From: JAOUEE01 sp051011595
Lineage (GTDB): Bacteria > Actinomycetota > Acidimicrobiia > Acidimicrobiales > SHLQ01
Length of the DNA stretch: 17,619 bases
Direction: 5' to 3'
Assembly (NCBI GenBank): GCA_051011595.1
Contig: JBPCTQ010000273.1
Location: forward strand, 1 to 17,619
Shown here: in pieces, positions 8,027 through 14,427 of the stretch
How positions within the stretch are numbered: position 1 is the stretch's first letter
Layout: each line of letters starts with the position of its first letter
Made by a program: the position numbers and the translations under genes
Notes under the pieces: model-generated
The model's database searches: none
The model's input: only the letters and a program-made list of their open reading frames with translations
What the model was told of the DNA's origin: nothing

Positions 8027-8788
8027 GTGGAACCAGATGAGGCGCGCCACGAAGGCGTGACCCGACGATCGTTGTTGCGGCGCGCCGCTGTGGCGGGAAC
8101 CGTTGCCTGGACCGCGCCCGTCATCACCACCTTCGACAATCCGGTCGCGGCCGCGGCCGGTTCGCTCTCGTGCCCGGCCATCTACTGCTTCGACGACGGC
8201 ACCACCGAGGGGTGGACCATCGACAACACCGCGGGGCCGGGGAAGGACGGGCTGTGGAACATCGACAACTCTCGCTCCACGAGCGCCTCGTACAGCCTGC
8301 ACTACGGGCGCGGGTCCTCGAGTGACTACGCCATTGGTGGTCGGCACTCGGGCTCCGTCACGAGTCCCTCTATCGCCTTGCCATCGTCGGGCACGATGAA
8401 CCTCGAATTCGAAGTCTGGCGCGAAGTCGAAACCGCATCGGGTGGAGAGGACGCCTTCGAGGTCTCGATCCTGCCGAGCGGCGATCTGCTCTACAGCGCC
8501 GCCGCCGATGGTGGTACCGGTGGGGTGTTCGAGTCGATCTCGATCGACCTGTCTGCGTACGCGGGCGACACGATCGAGATCGTGTTCACGTTCGACACTG
8601 GTGACGGGACCAACAACAACTTCGAGGGGGTGTACGTCGACGATGTGTCGATCCCGTGCTCCACACCGCCGGCGGCTCCCGGCGCAGCGCCGCCCGGGGT
8701 TCGCAGCGGGTTCTTCCCTGCCGGCGGTCCGGAGCCGACCGAGGCCGAACAGGCAGAGCGCTATCTGCGGGAGCTGACCCAGGGCTGA
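8027..8788 (+). CDS. Tat-exported protein with choice-of-anchor-J/MAM-like beta-sandwich
   Basis: Predicted extracytoplasmic protein of 253 residues from GTG 8027. The N-terminus carries a twin-arginine signal, TRRSLLRRAAVAGTVAWTAP, with an alanine-rich end before GSLSCP. The mature part has CFDDGTTEGWTI near its start, a patterned series of beta strands, and GVYVDDVSIPC near its end, matching the layout of choice-of-anchor-J or MAM-type jelly-roll domains. Two cysteines (SCP, YCF) and a later IPC could form disulfides. A Pro/Ala linker and a charged tail end the protein. The frame also opens at TTG 7961 inside murF, and GTG 8057 is another possible start; 8027 leaves a sensible Tat n-region. 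It may be cotranscribed with murF (40-bp gap). Its TGA directly abuts the stop of the convergent gene. Function unknown. Confidence 0.75.
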   Translation: MEPDEARHEGVTRRSLLRRAAVAGTVAWTAPVITTFDNPVAAAAGSLSCPAIYCFDDGTTEGWTIDNTAGPGKDGLWNIDNSRSTSASYSLHYGRGSSSDYAIGGRHSGSVTSPSIALPSSGTMNLEFEVWREVETASGGEDAFEVSILPSGDLLYSAAADGGTGGVFESISIDLSAYAGDTIEIVFTFDTGDGTNNNFEGVYVDDVSIPCSTPPAAPGAAPPGVRSGFFPAGGPEPTEAEQAERYLRELTQG

Positions 8789-9112
8789 TCAATCGCGTGG
8801 AGTGACCGGTAGTTCGTCGGGAGGAATCGGTGTGTTCGACTGCTGGTAGATGGCCAGCTGTTCCGCGTCGCATGTCGGACACAGGTGCACCAACAGCATC
8901 GACTGGATCGAGAGTTGGGTGCCGCGACTCTTGTCGAGGATGGCTTTGAACGCGGGTCGTACATCTTCGTTGCCGCATGTGGGGCACTTGGGGGCCAGGT
9001 CCCGGTCCCACACCAGCCCGCACGACTGGCAGGTGATGGTGATGGTCTCACCGTCGCGGGTGCCCAACAGGTCGTCCTCTTCGCCACACTTCGCGCAGAC
9101 AAGGTCCGACAT
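8789..9112 (-). CDS. Small multi-CxxC zinc-ribbon protein
   Basis: Cytoplasmic-looking protein of 107 residues from ATG 9110-9112. Four CxxC knuckles are visible: CAKC (6-9), CQSC (28-31), CPTC (43-46) and CPTC (78-81), enough for two zinc ribbons. The first pair (MSDLVCAKCGEE with CQSCGLVW) resembles zinc ribbons of nucleic-acid-binding or transcription-factor type. Between knuckles 3 and 4 is a predicted helical stretch (residues 52-75). The C-terminus is acidic and proline rich. It is divergent from the VOC gene across only 19 bp and convergent to the Tat protein with zero spacing. No specific function is recognised. Confidence 0.8.
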   Translation of the reverse strand: MSDLVCAKCGEEDDLLGTRDGETITITCQSCGLVWDRDLAPKCPTCGNEDVRPAFKAILDKSRGTQLSIQSMLLVHLCPTCDAEQLAIYQQSNTPIPPDELPVTPRD

Positions 9113-9131
9113 GACGATCTAGCGTAGGCGC

Positions 9132-9515
9132 ATGCCGGTCCAGGTCCAGGGGTTCGACCACGTGGTGTGGAACGTGGCCGATGCCGACTCGTCGGCGCGG
9201 TGGTATGCCGAGCACCTGGGGTGCACGGTCGAGCGCCTCACCGACTTCCGGGCGGGCGACGCCCTGTTCTTGTCGGTGCGGATCGACGACACCACGATCA
9301 TCGACCTGTTCGAGGGCCCGCGCTCGGGAGTCAACGCCGACCACATCTGTGTGGTGGTCGATCCCGGCACCGATCTCGACGCGGTGGCCGCCTCCGGCGA
9401 GTTCGACGTGGTGATGGGACCCATGCGGGTGTGGGGTGCCCAGGGGTACGGCCAAGGCCTGTACGTGAGCGACCTCGACGGCAACACCATCGAGCTGCGC
9501 ACCTATCCGACCTGA
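9132..9515 (+). CDS. VOC-superfamily (glyoxalase/dioxygenase fold) protein
   Basis: Single-domain vicinal-oxygen-chelate protein of 127 residues, start ATG 9132. It shows the paired beta-alpha-beta-beta-beta arrangement: GFDHVVWNVADADSSARWY at the N-terminus with H10 as likely metal ligand, then ADHICVVVD (H71), and YVSDLDGNTIELRTY with E121 near the end. These positions match the usual His/His/Glu metal set of glyoxalase I, fosfomycin-resistance and ring-cleaving members. It is too short and generic to choose among lyase, isomerase or antibiotic-binding roles. It ends 4 bp from the convergent SpoIIAA-like gene. Confidence 0.9.
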   Translation: MPVQVQGFDHVVWNVADADSSARWYAEHLGCTVERLTDFRAGDALFLSVRIDDTTIIDLFEGPRSGVNADHICVVVDPGTDLDAVAASGEFDVVMGPMRVWGAQGYGQGLYVSDLDGNTIELRTYPT

Positions 9516-9519
9516 GCGA

Positions 9520-9885
9520 TCACGACCCGATCCACGTCTTGGCCGCAGCCAATTCGGCCATCGGGTACACCTTCACCTCGCCCGGCATGAGAAAACCGAA
9601 GGCCTTGATCGAGCGCTGGTAGCCCTTGTGGTCGGTGACGACGGCGATGCGTTCCCACTTGCCGCGGTAGTGCATACCCATCTTGGTGTCTTCCCACATG
9701 GCGTCGGCTTCGTACTTCTCGAAGTCTTCGCCCATGACGTAGAGAATCCGCACGGCGTCGTGATCGGCCAGCAGGCGCTCGACCGCCGGCAGGATCACGT
9801 CTTCGTAGTCGTCGTCCTCGAACTCGCCGATCGCCTCGAGGCCGATCACGTTGTCAGGCAGGTCGTCGAGCAGTTTCACGGTCAT
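9520..9885 (-). CDS. SpoIIAA/STAS-like protein (DUF3478 type)
   Basis: Protein of 121 residues from ATG 9883-9885, chosen because GGGAGA lies about 6-11 bp upstream on the minus strand and translation opens MTVKLLDDLPDNVIGLEA. The open frame runs back to 9945 but that extension is Ser/Arg rich and lacks a ribosome site. The pattern (an early strand with NVIGLEAIGEFEDDDYEDVILPAVERLL, then VRILYVMGEDFEKYEADAMWEDTKMG and a late KAFGFLMPGEVKVYPMAELAAAKTWI) is that of SpoIIAA-like STAS-fold proteins of unknown role. Members are soluble and have been proposed to bind lipids or partner proteins. It is monocistronic here and convergent to the VOC gene. Confidence 0.85.
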   Translation of the reverse strand: MTVKLLDDLPDNVIGLEAIGEFEDDDYEDVILPAVERLLADHDAVRILYVMGEDFEKYEADAMWEDTKMGMHYRGKWERIAVVTDHKGYQRSIKAFGFLMPGEVKVYPMAELAAAKTWIGS

Positions 9886-9927
9886 GTTGGATCTCCCTGA
9901 TGGTGGCGACGAGCGGATCGTAGTCAC

Positions 9928-9939
9928 CGCCGATCGGCG
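9928..9939. promoter_or_regulatory. 12-bp perfect palindrome upstream of the SpoIIAA-like gene
   Basis: CGCCGATCGGCG is an exact palindrome, 42 bp upstream of the SpoIIAA-like start and 35 bp upstream of the tRNA-Val gene. Its location between two divergent transcription units fits an operator, but palindromes of this base composition are not rare in high-GC DNA. Confidence 0.3.
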
Positions 9940-9958
9940 CGTCACCCGTTGCTCCCGC

Positions 9959-9964
9959 TACCCT
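9959..9964 (+). promoter_or_regulatory. Possible -10 box of the tRNA-Val gene
   Basis: TACCCT fits the TAnnnT pattern of actinobacterial -10 boxes and ends 10 bp before the mature tRNA 5' end, which would give a very short leader. No good -35 hexamer was found at normal spacing. Confidence 0.3.
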
Positions 9965-9974
9965 GGCTCGCTCC

Positions 9975-10048
9975 GGGCGATTAGCTCAGCTGGCTAGAGC
10001 GCTGCCTTCACACGGCAGAGGTCGGCGGTTCAAGTCCGTCATCGCCCA
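9975..10048 (+). tRNA. tRNA-Val (anticodon CAC)
   Basis: Complete cloverleaf of 74 nt including the discriminator A. The acceptor stem GGGCGAT pairs perfectly with ATCGCCC. The D arm is GCTC/GAGC, the anticodon stem CTGCC/GGCAG encloses TTCACAC with anticodon CAC reading GTG (Val), and the T arm GGCGG/CCGTC encloses TTCAAGT with one G-T wobble. The CCA tail is not encoded (ACAC follows). Its 3' 13 nt (10034-10046) recur at 15668-15680; tRNA 3' ends are common integration sites for genomic islands. Confidence 0.97.
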
Positions 10049-10466
10049 CACCTGAGGTACGAGGTGCGTCAGCCTTGAACCGGCTTGAGATTGGCCTTAC
10101 CGATCGATCCGAACAAGTGAGGTCAAGCGAGCTCGCCGGGTAGCGTGACCGCTGCCTCGCCGATTGAGCGTTGTGGTCGGAGCCACTAGTCGCTCCGAGG
10201 GTCTTGGCGGAGCCGTTCCGGCCGCACAGCTACTCGGCCGATCTCACGGGCTCAGCGCACCTGGTCAGCAGTCGATTCGGAGGCTGGGGTCAGTGGCCTC
10301 GCTGTTCCTGGGGACAGATTGGAGGGCAAGGCTCGAGCCATCGCGGCTCGAGCTTCCCGCCTGACCAGATGATCGTTGCCCGGACACCGCTGTCGAAGAC
10401 GGGGCGGAGCAAGTGAGGGTGGACCAAGTGGTCATGTAGCGCGGAATCTGCGATCGCGATGTAACG
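10049..10466. other. 418-bp region without a convincing gene
   Basis: Between the tRNA and the sigma-factor gene I find no open frame with convincing protein character on either strand; the short frames near 10164-10416 lack ribosome sites and domain-like sequence. It holds a strong hairpin at 10329-10355 and presumably the sigma-factor promoter. It may also contain decayed mobile-element sequence, which fits its place next to a tRNA, but nothing recognisable remains. Confidence 0.5.
10329..10355. terminator. Strong GC hairpin in the tRNA-sigma factor gap
   Basis: GCTCGAGC occurs at 10331-10338 and 10346-10353. The octamer is itself palindromic, so the copies pair as a perfect 8-bp stem around a 7-nt loop, extended by a G-T and an A-T pair. 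There is no T-run. It could be a terminator, a protein-binding double site, or a remnant repeat end. Confidence 0.4.
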
Positions 10467-10985
10467 ATGCAGCAGGATCTCGTTCCTGAGGAGATGATGG
10501 GGATCGGTCTTGGTCTGGTGCAATACGACAGGGTGGAGGCTGCGTGGGCTGAGACACACGACCGACTGTGGCGAGCCGTGTTCGCCTGGTCGGGGGATCC
10601 GGAGGTCGCATCTGACGCGGTGAACGAGGCGTTCGCCCAGGCGCTCCGCCGAGGCGATGCGATCGTAGATGTCAGCCGGTGGGTCTGGCGCAGCGCCTTC
10701 CGGATCGCCGCCGGCGCGCTCGCGGCGCAACGACAGCCGAGGGCGGACGACCTCGTCCGCGTGGTGCGCGACTCGGCCTCTCTCCCCGACGAGGTAATCG
10801 CGCTCATCGATGCGCTGCAGCGACTGAGTGAGAAGGACCGGCAGGCGCTCGTGTTGTCGTTGGTCGCAGGATGGTCATCGAGCGAGATCGCCAGGGAAGT
10901 CGGATCGACGGCGGGCGCGGTCCGGGTTCGTGTGCACCGCGCTCGCCGTCGGCTCCGGGATGAGCTGGAGGTGTCCGATGAGTGA
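10467..10985 (+). CDS. ECF-type RNA polymerase sigma factor
   Basis: Sigma-70 family regulator of 172 residues, matching group 4 (ECF) size. Region 2 is seen in YDRVEAAWAETHDRLWRAVF and DPEVASDAVNEAFAQALRRG, with the usual acidic helix and a Trp-containing WVWRSAFRIAAG. Region 4 is LPDEVIALIDALQRLSEKDR, QALVLSLVAGWSSSEIAREV and GAVRVRVHRARRRLRDEL, a helix-turn-helix typical of -35 recognition. No extra C-terminal domain is present. The start is uncertain: ATG 10467 has no clear ribosome site, GAGGAG at 10488-10493 lies too close to ATG 10494/10497, and GTG 10518 is also in frame. The stop overlaps the next start by 8 bp, so the pair is translationally coupled, as for sigma/anti-sigma pairs. 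Confidence 0.88.
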   Translation: MQQDLVPEEMMGIGLGLVQYDRVEAAWAETHDRLWRAVFAWSGDPEVASDAVNEAFAQALRRGDAIVDVSRWVWRSAFRIAAGALAAQRQPRADDLVRVVRDSASLPDEVIALIDALQRLSEKDRQALVLSLVAGWSSSEIAREVGSTAGAVRVRVHRARRRLRDELEVSDE

Positions 10986-12201
10986 TCGGATCCAACAAGG
11001 AGTGTCGGCGCTCGAGCAGATGCAGGTCCCGGGGACCTGGAGCGACGTACTCGAGCGGGTCACGACGCTCGAAGCGGGTGCAGACGCTGCGCCGGTGACG
11101 GACGTCGCCGCGGTCGAAGTTCCCACGGCGGCGAGCGGGGCAGGGCTCGATGAGCCCGGGGTTCGTCGACGGTCACGCCGCCGGACAGCGACGCTGGTCG
11201 CGGCCGCTGCTGCAATCGTGGGCGCGCTTGCCGTCTTGCTGGTCAACGTAGACGTTGAGGGCGACTCGGTGAACGTCGCTACTCCCAGTTCCACGCTTGG
11301 GCCGACGTCGAGCCTGCCCGCCCCGCCACCGGTGGATGCCCCCGAGGCGACGATCACCGCCCGGCTGGCAGTGTCGTCACCATATGTCGCCGCAGTTGGC
11401 GAGGAGGCGGTCTGGGTTGCAAGCACAGACCGCGATGAGGTCGTACGGATCGATCCACGCACGAACCGCATAGTCGCGTCGGTTCCGGTCGAAGCTTCTC
11501 CGACTGGGGTGGCGATAGGCGCGGGCGCTGTCTGGGTGGCCAGTCGCGAGACGGGCCTCGTCTTGCGTATCGATCCGGCCAGGAACGAGGTGGTCGCGAC
11601 CATTGTGGTCGGCGAATCGCCGGTATGGGTCACGACCGCGGCCGGTGCCGTGTGGGTCGCGAACAACGGAGACAACACTGTGTCTCGGATCGACCCGACC
11701 AGTGACACAGTGGTGGCGACGATCGATGTAGCTGGCGGTCCCGCCGTCGTCGCCGCCGGCGCTGGTGCAGTGTGGGTGGGTCACGGTGGACTCGTGACCC
11801 GCATTGATCCGTCGACCAATGCGATAGCCGACGAGGTCGAGATAGGCGTCGGGGTCACGGTCGGCGCTGGTGCGGTCTGGGTATCGGACGGCTCGGCCAA
11901 CGTTCTTCGGATCAATCCGTCGACCGGCGAGATCGTCGACTCCATCCCGGTCGGCGGGCTACCGATCGGACTCGAGGTTGGTGCCGGAGGCGTCTGGGTG
12001 AACGTCTCACGCAACTGCAAGACCGGCTGCGAGGGATCAGTGGTGCGCATTGATCCGCAACGCGGCTCGGTTGTCGATGTCGTTGAGCTTCCCGCTGGAT
12101 TCGTGGGAGTCCCCATCGCTGTCGGGCCCGACAGCGTCTGGACCTCAGATCCGGGCGACGAACGTGGCCTTGTCCGCATCGACGTCGAACTCGACCCCTA
12201 G
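10978..12201 (+). CDS. Membrane-anchored seven-repeat beta-propeller protein, probable anti-sigma/sensor
   Basis: Protein of 407 residues from ATG 10978, inside the sigma-factor stop. Residues 1-69 are predicted cytoplasmic (QVPGTWSDVLERVTTLEAG, then an RRRSRRR stop-transfer cluster). 71-90 are one transmembrane helix. About 91-115 are a Ser/Thr/Pro linker. The rest is extracytoplasmic with seven [AG]xVWV blades separated by RIDPxTxxVVATIxVG segments, as in YVTN/YncE-like propellers. I see no HxxxCxxC zinc motif, so this is not a classic ZAS anti-sigma. Coupling to an ECF gene, topology and the short cytoplasmic segment argue that it binds the sigma factor inside and senses a ligand or wall state outside; this role is inferred. 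A Cys pair (CKTGC) sits in blade 6. It might instead be only a sigma-controlled surface protein. Confidence 0.85.
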   Translation: MSDRIQQGVSALEQMQVPGTWSDVLERVTTLEAGADAAPVTDVAAVEVPTAASGAGLDEPGVRRRSRRRTATLVAAAAAIVGALAVLLVNVDVEGDSVNVATPSSTLGPTSSLPAPPPVDAPEATITARLAVSSPYVAAVGEEAVWVASTDRDEVVRIDPRTNRIVASVPVEASPTGVAIGAGAVWVASRETGLVLRIDPARNEVVATIVVGESPVWVTTAAGAVWVANNGDNTVSRIDPTSDTVVATIDVAGGPAVVAAGAGAVWVGHGGLVTRIDPSTNAIADEVEIGVGVTVGAGAVWVSDGSANVLRINPSTGEIVDSIPVGGLPIGLEVGAGGVWVNVSRNCKTGCEGSVVRIDPQRGSVVDVVELPAGFVGVPIAVGPDSVWTSDPGDERGLVRIDVELDP

Positions 12202-12216
12202 GTGCTGACCAGCACC
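12201..12216 (+). terminator. Hairpin at the end of the propeller gene
   Basis: GGTGCT (12201-12206) and AGCACC (12211-12216) form a perfect 6-bp stem with a GACC loop, starting at the last base of the stop codon. No T-run follows, and the lipoprotein gene starts 77 bp later, so it may be an intercistronic element rather than a true terminator. Confidence 0.35.
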
Positions 12217-12292
12217 ACCTCCCACGAAACGATCCAAGAGCAGACCGAATCCGGCGCCGTGACGAGCGTCGACACCGAAGGGAACCAACGCC

Positions 12293-13093
12293 ATGAAAAT
12301 CGACCGGCCAAACCGCTCGCTCCCGCAGCAACCAGTCAGACCACATGGGGCTAGGGCGATAGCCCTGTCAGGCGCGATGGCGCTGCTGCTCGCAGCGTGC
12401 AGCGACTCCACAACCGGGGCCGAGACAGGCGCCGCCACCGCTGAGACGACCGACGCCAGCACGACCACCCCGCAGCCGACTTCGACGACTGCAGCGCTCG
12501 AGGCGCCCGGCGCGCCCGAGTTCATCGATCTCCACTACTGGGAGGGCTTCTTGGCCGAGGGATTGAGCGTGACGGCACAGCCCCGGGCGGAGTGCGACGA
12601 CGGCGCGCCAGAAGCCATCACCTGCGCCTGGGAGCTCGCCGGGTCGATGGTCGGCACACACATCGGCCGCGCTTCCGAGAAGCAGTCGGGCACGTCCACC
12701 GTCCACCTCCGTCGGCCCTGTGAGCTCGGCGATGCCGCCACCGGCTATGTCAAGGTCGACGAGAGCACCGGCACTATCACCACCGCATGGGGTGACGAGC
12801 TCCACTTCGAGAATCGGCAGCGATCCTGCATGCCCCACTCCGGAGAGTCCCCGGAGGACCTCACCCCAACCGTGGGCAGCCTGAACACCACCAACAACTG
12901 GATCATCACCGGCGGGACCGGTCGTTTCGAGGATGCCTCCGGCCTCATGTCCGGCGCCAGCCCTGCGTTCGAGTCCGGATTCGCTGCGATCACTACCGGC
13001 ACCCTCACCGTCCGCGCCGACCTGTGGGCAGACGAACTCCCCGACGGTGCCCTCGCCTACGTCAGCGGGCTGTCGGTACGACCCCTCAGTTGA
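12293..13093 (+). CDS. Lipoprotein with a possible allene-oxide-cyclase/dirigent-like barrel
   Basis: Predicted lipoprotein of 266 residues. ATG 12293 is preceded by GAAGGGA at good spacing. After a basic n-region, ALSGAMALLLAAC ends in a lipobox with the lipidated cysteine at 36. Residues 37-70 are a Thr/Ala/Ser linker typical of actinobacterial lipoproteins. The folded part begins near residue 75; WIITGGTGRFEDASGLMSG resembles the GGTGxFxxAxG motif of dirigent/allene oxide cyclase-like and related secreted barrels. Several cysteines (ECDD, TCAW, PCEL, SCMP) could form two disulfides. It lies 91 bp after the propeller gene on the same strand and is probably part of the same unit or regulon. 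Lipoprotein nature is solid; fold is tentative; partner unknown. Confidence 0.82.
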   Translation: MKIDRPNRSLPQQPVRPHGARAIALSGAMALLLAACSDSTTGAETGAATAETTDASTTTPQPTSTTAALEAPGAPEFIDLHYWEGFLAEGLSVTAQPRAECDDGAPEAITCAWELAGSMVGTHIGRASEKQSGTSTVHLRRPCELGDAATGYVKVDESTGTITTAWGDELHFENRQRSCMPHSGESPEDLTPTVGSLNTTNNWIITGGTGRFEDASGLMSGASPAFESGFAAITTGTLTVRADLWADELPDGALAYVSGLSVRPLS

Positions 13094-13096
13094 GGG
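13083..13096 (+). other. Stem-loop spanning the lipoprotein stop codon
   Basis: CCCTC (13083-13087) pairs with GAGGG (13092-13096) across AGTT, overlapping the TGA at 13091-13093. It sits in the same place relative to its gene as the hairpin at 12201. Short, so it could be chance. Confidence 0.3.
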
Positions 13097-13122
13097 CGTC
13101 GACCACCCGCCGGCCAGACCGG

Positions 13123-13139
13123 GGCGAGACGTACTCGCC
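13123..13139 (+). promoter_or_regulatory. Stem-loop next to the RTX-gene ribosome site
   Basis: GGCGAG (13123-13128) pairs perfectly with CTCGCC (13134-13139) around ACGTA. It ends 11 bp before the strong GAGGAG ribosome site (13151-13156), where it could act as a leader structure or operator. Confidence 0.35.
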
Positions 13140-13163
13140 ACCATCAAATCGAGGAGCTCGACA

Positions 13164-14189
13164 ATGAAACGACTACTGGTGATCCTGTTCATGGTTGCGG
13201 CGCTGCTGGCGGCCGTGCCGGCGACAGCCCAGCCGAGCACCGGTGTCAGCGCCGGGTGTCGGGCCCTCCAGGATCTAGGCTCCTTCACAGGCATCTTCGT
13301 CAGCTTTCGCGACACGACGTTCGAGGAAGGCGAGGTGGTGACGGTGGTGTTTCACCAGTTCGAAGCCTGGGGAGAGTTGCGGGTCCAGACCGGCGGACCC
13401 AGTCCCGATGGCCCGGCGACGAGGCTGACCACAAGCGTTGAGGGCGGCACCGCCATGTATGTCTTCGGGGGCGAGGAGACCTTTGTGCTTGTCGGAGGCG
13501 TGCGAGGAGGAACGGTGACGGTGTCATGCTCCGCGTCGTTGCTTGGGAGGCCGACCTGTGATGGTCACCCGGCCACCGTGGTCGGCACTGCGGCGAGCGA
13601 CTCGATCACCACGTCCGACACCGGGCAGGTGATCCTCTCCGGCCCTGGCGCCGACATCATCCGCGGCGGCCCTGGCGCCGACATCGTGTGCGCCGGCCGC
13701 GGCGACGACTTCGCGAACGGCGGCGACGGCGACGATGAGATCCGTGGCGGCCCCGGCGACGACACCGTGATCGGTGGCGCGGGTGACGATGCCTTGTTCG
13801 GTCAGAGAGGCAACGATGTCGCCATCGGCCGCGAGGGAACCGACACCGCGCGCGGCGGCCAGGGACGCGATGTGGTGTTCGGGGGCGCTGGCGACGACGA
13901 TCTGGCCGGTGGCGGCGGCGATGACCGACTGTACGGAGTGGGTGGACACGACAACATCAGCGGCGGCGCTGGCTCCGACGAGGTGACCGGCGGTCCAGGA
14001 AACGACCAACTGTTCGGCGACGCCGGCCGTGACGAGGTGTTCGGCAACGGCGGTGATGACTTCGGCCACGGCGGCGCCGGCAACGACACGATGCGAGGCG
14101 GACTAGGACGAGATCGCCTGTGGGGTGCAGGCGAATTCGATCGATGCTGGGGCGAGCAACTGCGATGCGAGATCAAACACCGCACCTGA
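13164..14189 (+). CDS. Secreted RTX-type (hemolysin-repeat) calcium-binding protein
   Basis: Exported protein of 341 residues. ATG 13164 has GAGGAG 7 bp upstream and opens a clear Sec signal peptide, MKRLLVILFMVAALLAAVPA, cleaved near TAQ (22-23). The open frame continues back to 12933 inside the previous gene, but that part is a shadow. Residues 25-130 form a small beta-rich domain of unknown family. Then TCDGHPATVVGTAASDSITT leads into 18 consecutive GGxGxDxxx-type nonapeptides (about 160-321), which should fold as a calcium-stabilised parallel beta-roll. The tail has a CWGEQLRC cysteine pair. RTX proteins often leave by type I secretion, but none is visible and a Sec signal is present. It is the last gene of the sigma-factor cluster. 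Confidence 0.92.
   Translation: MKRLLVILFMVAALLAAVPATAQPSTGVSAGCRALQDLGSFTGIFVSFRDTTFEEGEVVTVVFHQFEAWGELRVQTGGPSPDGPATRLTTSVEGGTAMYVFGGEETFVLVGGVRGGTVTVSCSASLLGRPTCDGHPATVVGTAASDSITTSDTGQVILSGPGADIIRGGPGADIVCAGRGDDFANGGDGDDEIRGGPGDDTVIGGAGDDALFGQRGNDVAIGREGTDTARGGQGRDVVFGGAGDDDLAGGGGDDRLYGVGGHDNISGGAGSDEVTGGPGNDQLFGDAGRDEVFGNGGDDFGHGGAGNDTMRGGLGRDRLWGAGEFDRCWGEQLRCEIKHRT
13641..14126 (+). repeat. Array of 18 RTX nonapeptide repeats (27-bp units)
   Basis: Eighteen uninterrupted 9-residue units, starting GPGADIIRG and ending GLGRDRLWG. Most keep Gly at positions 3 and 9 and Asp at position 5; units 7 and 8 (QRGNDVAIG, REGTDTARG) lack the first Gly and unit 2 ends in Ala with a Cys. At the DNA level units share GGCGGC-rich joins but have diverged, so the array is old rather than freshly amplified. 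Confidence 0.9.
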
Positions 14190-14261
14190 GGTGCCGTACC
14201 GCCACCCCGACCCGGCTGGAATATGTAGGCCATGAGATACGGAGTCATCTGGAGTCAGACC

Positions 14262-14289
14262 GGCAGCACCCCAGGCCTTGGGGTCTGCC
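14262..14289. terminator. Bidirectional terminator-like hairpin
   Basis: GGCAG (14262-14266) pairs with CTGCC (14285-14289), and ACCCCA (14268-14273) pairs with TGGGGT (14279-14284). This gives an 11-bp stem with one bulged C and a GGCCT loop. It lies between the convergent RTX and minus-strand lipoprotein genes, the right place for a shared terminator, though no U-tract is present. Confidence 0.55.
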
Positions 14290-14427
14290 CCGACCGTCCT
14301 CAGAGCACGTCGCAGTACTCCAACTGGAACACTGGGGCTGCGCACCGATCTCGTTCAAGCCCGCCGCACTAACGCAGGCGTTCTCGACGCCGATCCGCAA
14401 CCAACCGACCGCCCACACCTACAACGA

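Noticed and set aside
10164..10416. Short overlapping plus-strand frames after the tRNA
   Set aside because: No ribosome site, no domain pattern, and they run through the hairpin at 10329-10355.
12368..13315. 315-codon minus-strand open frame
   Set aside because: Antisense across the lipoprotein and into the RTX gene; both sense genes have export signals and ribosome sites.
13641..14126. Regular 27-bp periodicity that might suggest a CRISPR array
   Set aside because: The periodicity is coding RTX nonapeptides without constant repeats and unique spacers.
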